The position numbers were made by a program, and so were the translations under genes. This document shows, piece by piece, positions 60,101 through 64,000 of a stretch of DNA of 64,000 nucleotides (its first letter is position 1; each line of letters begins with the position of its first letter). Below the pieces are notes generated by a model that made no database searches, was not told where the DNA came from, and was given only the letters and a program-made list of their open reading frames with translations. This stretch comes from Pseudocercospora fijiensis CIRAD86. Taxonomy: Eukaryota > Ascomycota > Dothideomycetes > Mycosphaerellales > Mycosphaerellaceae. The stretch is taken from positions 2,858,651 to 2,922,650 of the forward strand of contig NW_006921538.1 in NCBI RefSeq assembly GCF_000340215.1. The letters are read 5' to 3'.

Positions 60101-60922
60101 TAGAGCCGAAGGTAGGGCTATCTCTTTATATCTAATAGGTTCGGGTATATCGAAGGTAGTCCTAGGGCACGAATAGCTATAACTAGAGCGAGGGTACGAT
60201 AAGAGCCTACGATATAGACGATATAGAAGTATCTTAAGGGGCTATTACGACAAGCGAAGGAACCTCTTAACGAGGGCATCTCTTTAACCCCGAAAAGCTA
60301 CAAACCCTTAGGACTATTATAGCTTAGGGCCTAGTCTATAGCTATAGCTAGCTTCTAAGGACTCGGCTCCGGGTCGAAGACCTATTTAGCACCGCTTGCT
60401 CGAGATAAGCCCCGCCTAAGGAGGAGATAGACTAATTACCTATCGGCCTTGCTTAGTTTGCTAAGACTATTAATTAATAGCAAATACGGCTTGTAGGTCG
60501 GATAGCCGGGGAGTCCCCTATTAATCGGGTAGGGCGTTCCTAGATTCGTAGCCTCGCTTAGACAGTGCTTAGCCTTCTACTAGAAAAAGAAGGCTACCGC
60601 CCCCCCTATCTAGCTAAAGGAGATACGAGCTAGTTTCTAGGATCTAGGTATAAATAGAGATTGTAGTCTCTCCCTCCGAGCGGCTTTCGTCTAATACTAA
60701 ACTAAGCTCCTAGAGGTAGTTAGGCGACCCCTAGGAGGCTAAATCCTAATGCTACCCCTAGGGTAATACTAGGAGAAACAGCCTAATACACTATTCTCTC
60801 GCATAGCAATATTATAATAAACCAAGCAAACTAAATATACTAAAAACACATTTATATAGCATTTCATTTCAACTTTATATAGCATTCTATTTCAACTATT
60901 TCACCTATTTTACAATAATCGA
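60101..60922 (+). other. RIPed region before the second gypsy family ORF; possible 5' LTR/leader
   Basis: No coding domain. Contains a palindrome at 60748-60770 and a 23-bp tandem duplication at 60851-60873 and 60874-60896 (TTTATATAGCATT...). An LTR is expected here but there is no second copy to define its ends. Confidence 0.4.
60748..60770. repeat. 23-bp palindrome upstream of the second gypsy gag
   Basis: AATGCTACCCC and GGGTAATACT around TA. Sequence to its right (AGGAGAAACAGCCT) resembles that right of 54350 (AGGAAAACACGCCT). Confidence 0.78.
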
Positions 60923-63900
60923 ATAAGCTCTAGCTCTAGCGAAAACGAGTATTAAGAATTAGCGGAATCCTCTAAATCCGAAAACGCCCCTAATCCTATT
61001 AACGAAGAAATTAGGCGGCGACTAGTTAATATAAGTAAGCCTCCTACGCCCTCTACGCTAGAGGCGCTCTATACTGTCCTTATAAAGATAATAGAGAAGC
61101 AAACTAAGCTTCTCCGTTAAAACAAACGTCGCCCGCTAGAACTAGGGAGTAGTACAAATCCCTTATTCGAAGGGTAGAGCGCTATAGTATATATAGAGCG
61201 TTTTAAGGAAGGCTTAATTAAGTACGAGCTCGATAGAGAGTCCGACTAGTATAAGATCCGGTCCCTTACGAGGACTACTAGTACTAAGCTTTACCGAACC
61301 CTTAGAACCCTAGTTAGCTACCTAGAAAAGGACGACAAGTCTAATACTAACTAGGAGACCTTTAAGTTAGCCTTTCTAAGGGAGTATCGGGAGCGCGATA
61401 GCCGTCGTATTAAAGGCAGTCGCGCGTAGCTCGAGACCTTCTACTTAGTAAGGCGTACTAAGGATAACGATCTAAAGGGGTATATTCGCGAATTTGTCGA
61501 GTTAGCGGACGGCATCGAGTAGAGTAACCTCGAGAACTCTTAGAGAACGAGGCTACTCCTCTAGGGATTGCCGTAGCCTATAGCTTAGCGTGTCTTCCGT
61601 CGCTATAAGCTTAGCGAGGCCGATCCTAAGAGCTTTAGGAAATACAAAGAGGTCCTAGTGTGTATTAAGGCCGACATTAATAGTACCGCCGATGCGAGGA
61701 AGTTTATCTACGGCGAAGATAGGAATAACCTAATATAGGTTAGGAAAGAAGCCTTAGGAAGCAAGGGACCTAAGTTCCTCCCTAAATCGCAAAGTAGTCC
61801 TAAGACCGTAACTCCTACTATTACTAAGTACTCTTAAGACGTTGCGGACTTAGCTAAATCCCTAGCCCGACTTTACCTAAATACGAAGGCATTACAACGA
61901 GTTAGGGAAGTTATCGATACTACTATACTAGGCGATGTGCTACTAGTCTACTAGGTTTTAGACCCTAACTACCCTAAAGCCCCTTTAGTAGATGTCTACG
62001 CTATACGGAAGATCTATTCTAACTTGGATAGCAAGTGCTAGATATATAGCGGGTTTAAATATATCTAATCGTCCTACCCTATCTAGAAAGAGCTTCTTAA
62101 AAGGAAGCTTATTATACAAGTAAATAGCCGATTCTACTATATAGACACCGGCGACAAGATTAATTTCGAATAGGATCGGAGAGCCCCGAAGCTACCTTAG
62201 CTAAAGACCCTTCTAGAAAAGAAGTATAGCGGCAAGATCGAGTTTAAGGATACTAGGAATAGTACCCTCGCCGCTATTGCTAAACGAGAAACTTAGAAGG
62301 TTAGGGCTAAACAGGTTAAGGAGCGAAGTAGTAACGGTACTACCGAGCCCGTTAAAGTTAACTTTGTTTCTTAGGACCTAGACGCAGTTACTAATGTTTA
62401 CGCGGTTACTAAGAACAGTATAGATGTCTACGCTACTACAAGGTCCTAAACCTAGTCCTAAAACAAGGGCAAGAGCCCGTAGAACCCTACTCGCCCTAGT
62501 GCGGCAGCCCCTACTAGGGTACTAAAGAATAAGGCGGCCGATAAGGCTAAACAATAACGAGAGTTAACCGCTAAAACTAAGACTCTCTAGACAGCTACAG
62601 ACCGCGCTGCCCGATCTAGTACCGCACCTAGTACCCTATCTATAGAGAGCCTAGTCGTCCTAGAGACTCTAGAGGTTGATATAGAAGATGTTGCTACCGA
62701 TATTAGTAGTACCCTAGGGCTAGCTAATCTACCGGCCTATAAGCGGAAGTTATCCGATCTAAAGAGCTTTCGCTTTAATAGGTATATAAACAAGTATAGT
62801 GCTAGCCTAGCTAACTCCGTAGATACAAAGGCAAACGCTCTCTTCTAGGCTTTATAGTTCCTAGACCTTAAGTCTAATATATCTATAGGAGAGCTGCTAG
62901 CGTACGGTTTACCTACTAACCTATTCTAGAGCCGAATCCTTAACGATGCTACCTTTATAAAAGATCTCGCTACCCTCCGACGAAAACAGGGACGAGAAGA
63001 CTATATCGACGTCTCTTCCCTATAGTTCCTTCCTAAATTTTTAGGTACCTAAGAGTTAGTAGAAGGCGAATCGTTAACCTACAAGAACTAAGAGACTATC
63101 GATAATGCTAACGAAGAGGGAGTTAAAGAGATAGGCCGAGGGGATAGTAATAATCCCGACCCTACTCTAGTTTTAGTTTCTATTAAGGCTATCCGATTTA
63201 CTAGCTAACAAATCGGTCGAGTAGGACCTCCTCGACCTAAGGAACTTTACTCTATCCCTAATAATATAGACCTTTCCGCAGTTACCCGTTCCTTCGCCGT
63301 CGTTCCTACTATCTATATTCAAGTTACTATCGGGAGCTATAGTTAACAGATGCCGGTAATGCTTAATAATAGTTCGGAGTTACTTATTATAAGTAAGCGT
63401 TAGGCTAAACAACTTAGGCTGCTAATAAATAGAGACATTTCCCTCGGTATATAGGGAGTAAATAGGGAGGTTACGCTAGTAGGTGCTTGCTATAATATTA
63501 TAGTAGACGCCTTCGGTATATGCTTTTCCTTTACCTTCTAGATTGCCGCCGACCTAAATACGCTAATTATTCTAGGTCGACTATAGTCTCGTATAACCCG
63601 TAGTATCTAGCGCAACTACGACGATAGCTCCTAGAAGGGAACTATCGCTAACTAGAAGGGCAACCGAGTCGTATTTACTAGTTATATCGGTAACACTAGC
63701 TACAAGTCCTACGAGGATATCCTTGCTGCTTCTAGACGGTCTTCGGGAAACGCTATAGCGCGGTTGTAAGACCGGCAATCTGCGCTATAAGTTAGTATAG
63801 CTTAAATAGGTCATTTCTAGAAGTACGCCGCTTCGTACGTTAAGGCAAGTTTCTAGGTTCTATACTAAGAAGACGAATGCTCGAAGCGATAGCGAGCATA

Positions 63901-64000
63901 ATATAACGACTACCTACTATACGAGTTAAGGTAATAATACTATCGTAAGTATTACTACCGGACGCGGGCCTATCCGAACTAACTAATTAGAGCGCGAGTC
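60923..64000 (+). pseudogene. gag-protease polyprotein of a second gypsy family, 3' end outside window
   Basis: Start is probably ATA at 60923 (RIPed ATG) followed by SSSSSENEY. One frame runs over 3 kb to the window end with only TAG/TAA interruptions. The gag part includes IREFVELADGIE (about 61480). A CX2CX4HX4C zinc knuckle at about 62036-62080 has Cys/His changed to Tyr in three places, as TGC/TGT/CAC to TAC/TAT predicts. A basic Pro/Ala-rich linker lies at 62440-62640. A retropepsin-like segment at about 63300-63420 has VMLNNSSELLIIS, where LDNGSE would be the unmutated form (both changes TG to TA). Gag and protease share one frame, unlike gypsy-1 to -5. RT is not reached. It may be the family whose integrase remains at 54828-56062. 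Confidence 0.78.

Noticed and set aside
1..64000. CRISPR arrays, rRNA genes, bacterial operons
   Set aside because: None seen; the sequence is eukaryotic with spliceosomal introns and retrotransposons.

Overview
The window looks like a filamentous ascomycete (Pezizomycotina) chromosome; a dothideomycete is my guess but cannot be proven here. Two compartments are present. A short gene island (about 19.2-25.6 kb) has ordinary fungal genes with small GT-AG introns and normal CA/TG content. Everything else is transposon DNA carrying the signature of repeat-induced point mutation (RIP). CpA/TpG have become TpA, so glutamine and tryptophan codons read as TAG/TAA, while many reading frames stay free of frameshifts. 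No intact element gene remains.

Layout. 1-5231: minus-strand Ty3/gypsy chromovirus (gypsy-1), running off the left edge. 5232-5629: relic with a copia-like primer site. 5630-19178: minus-strand Ty1/copia element (170-bp LTRs, target duplication TGGCA), split by a complete plus-strand gypsy-2 (10005-17102, duplication CCGAA). 19184-25640: gene island with a flavin monooxygenase, a SprT-like metalloprotease, a four-TM MARVEL-like protein and a single-TM protein. 25743-28150: Tc1/mariner transposase remnant and unidentified RIPed DNA. 29506-50244: old minus-strand gypsy-3 split by complete plus-strand gypsy-4 (30747-37889, AGTAA) and gypsy-5 (41712-48919, GCTCT). 50244-60100: mosaic bounded by inverted 281-bp repeats. 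It holds a 911-codon unknown ORF, a truncated gypsy integrase, an unknown plus-strand ORF, an intron-containing histone H3-like gene and half a hAT transposase. 60923-64000+: plus-strand gag/protease ORF of a second gypsy family.

The five 197-bp-LTR gypsy copies share one design. An RNA-binding Gag ends at an A6 run, followed by a -1 frame Pol (protease, RT, RNase H, integrase, chromodomain). An 11-nt sequence beside the 5' LTR is complementary to a stretch inside the LTR, as in self-priming Tf1/sushi elements. Chromodomain-guided insertion into heterochromatin would fit the nesting seen here.

Most notable: (1) a histone H3-like gene inside the transposon mosaic, with all five core-region stops at canonical H3 glutamines; (2) a 23-bp palindrome in eight places across unrelated elements; (3) the self-priming and frameshift signals of the gypsy family; (4) a 911-codon RIPed ORF of unknown function; (5) a copia LTR pair whose differences are all CpA/TpG to TpA.
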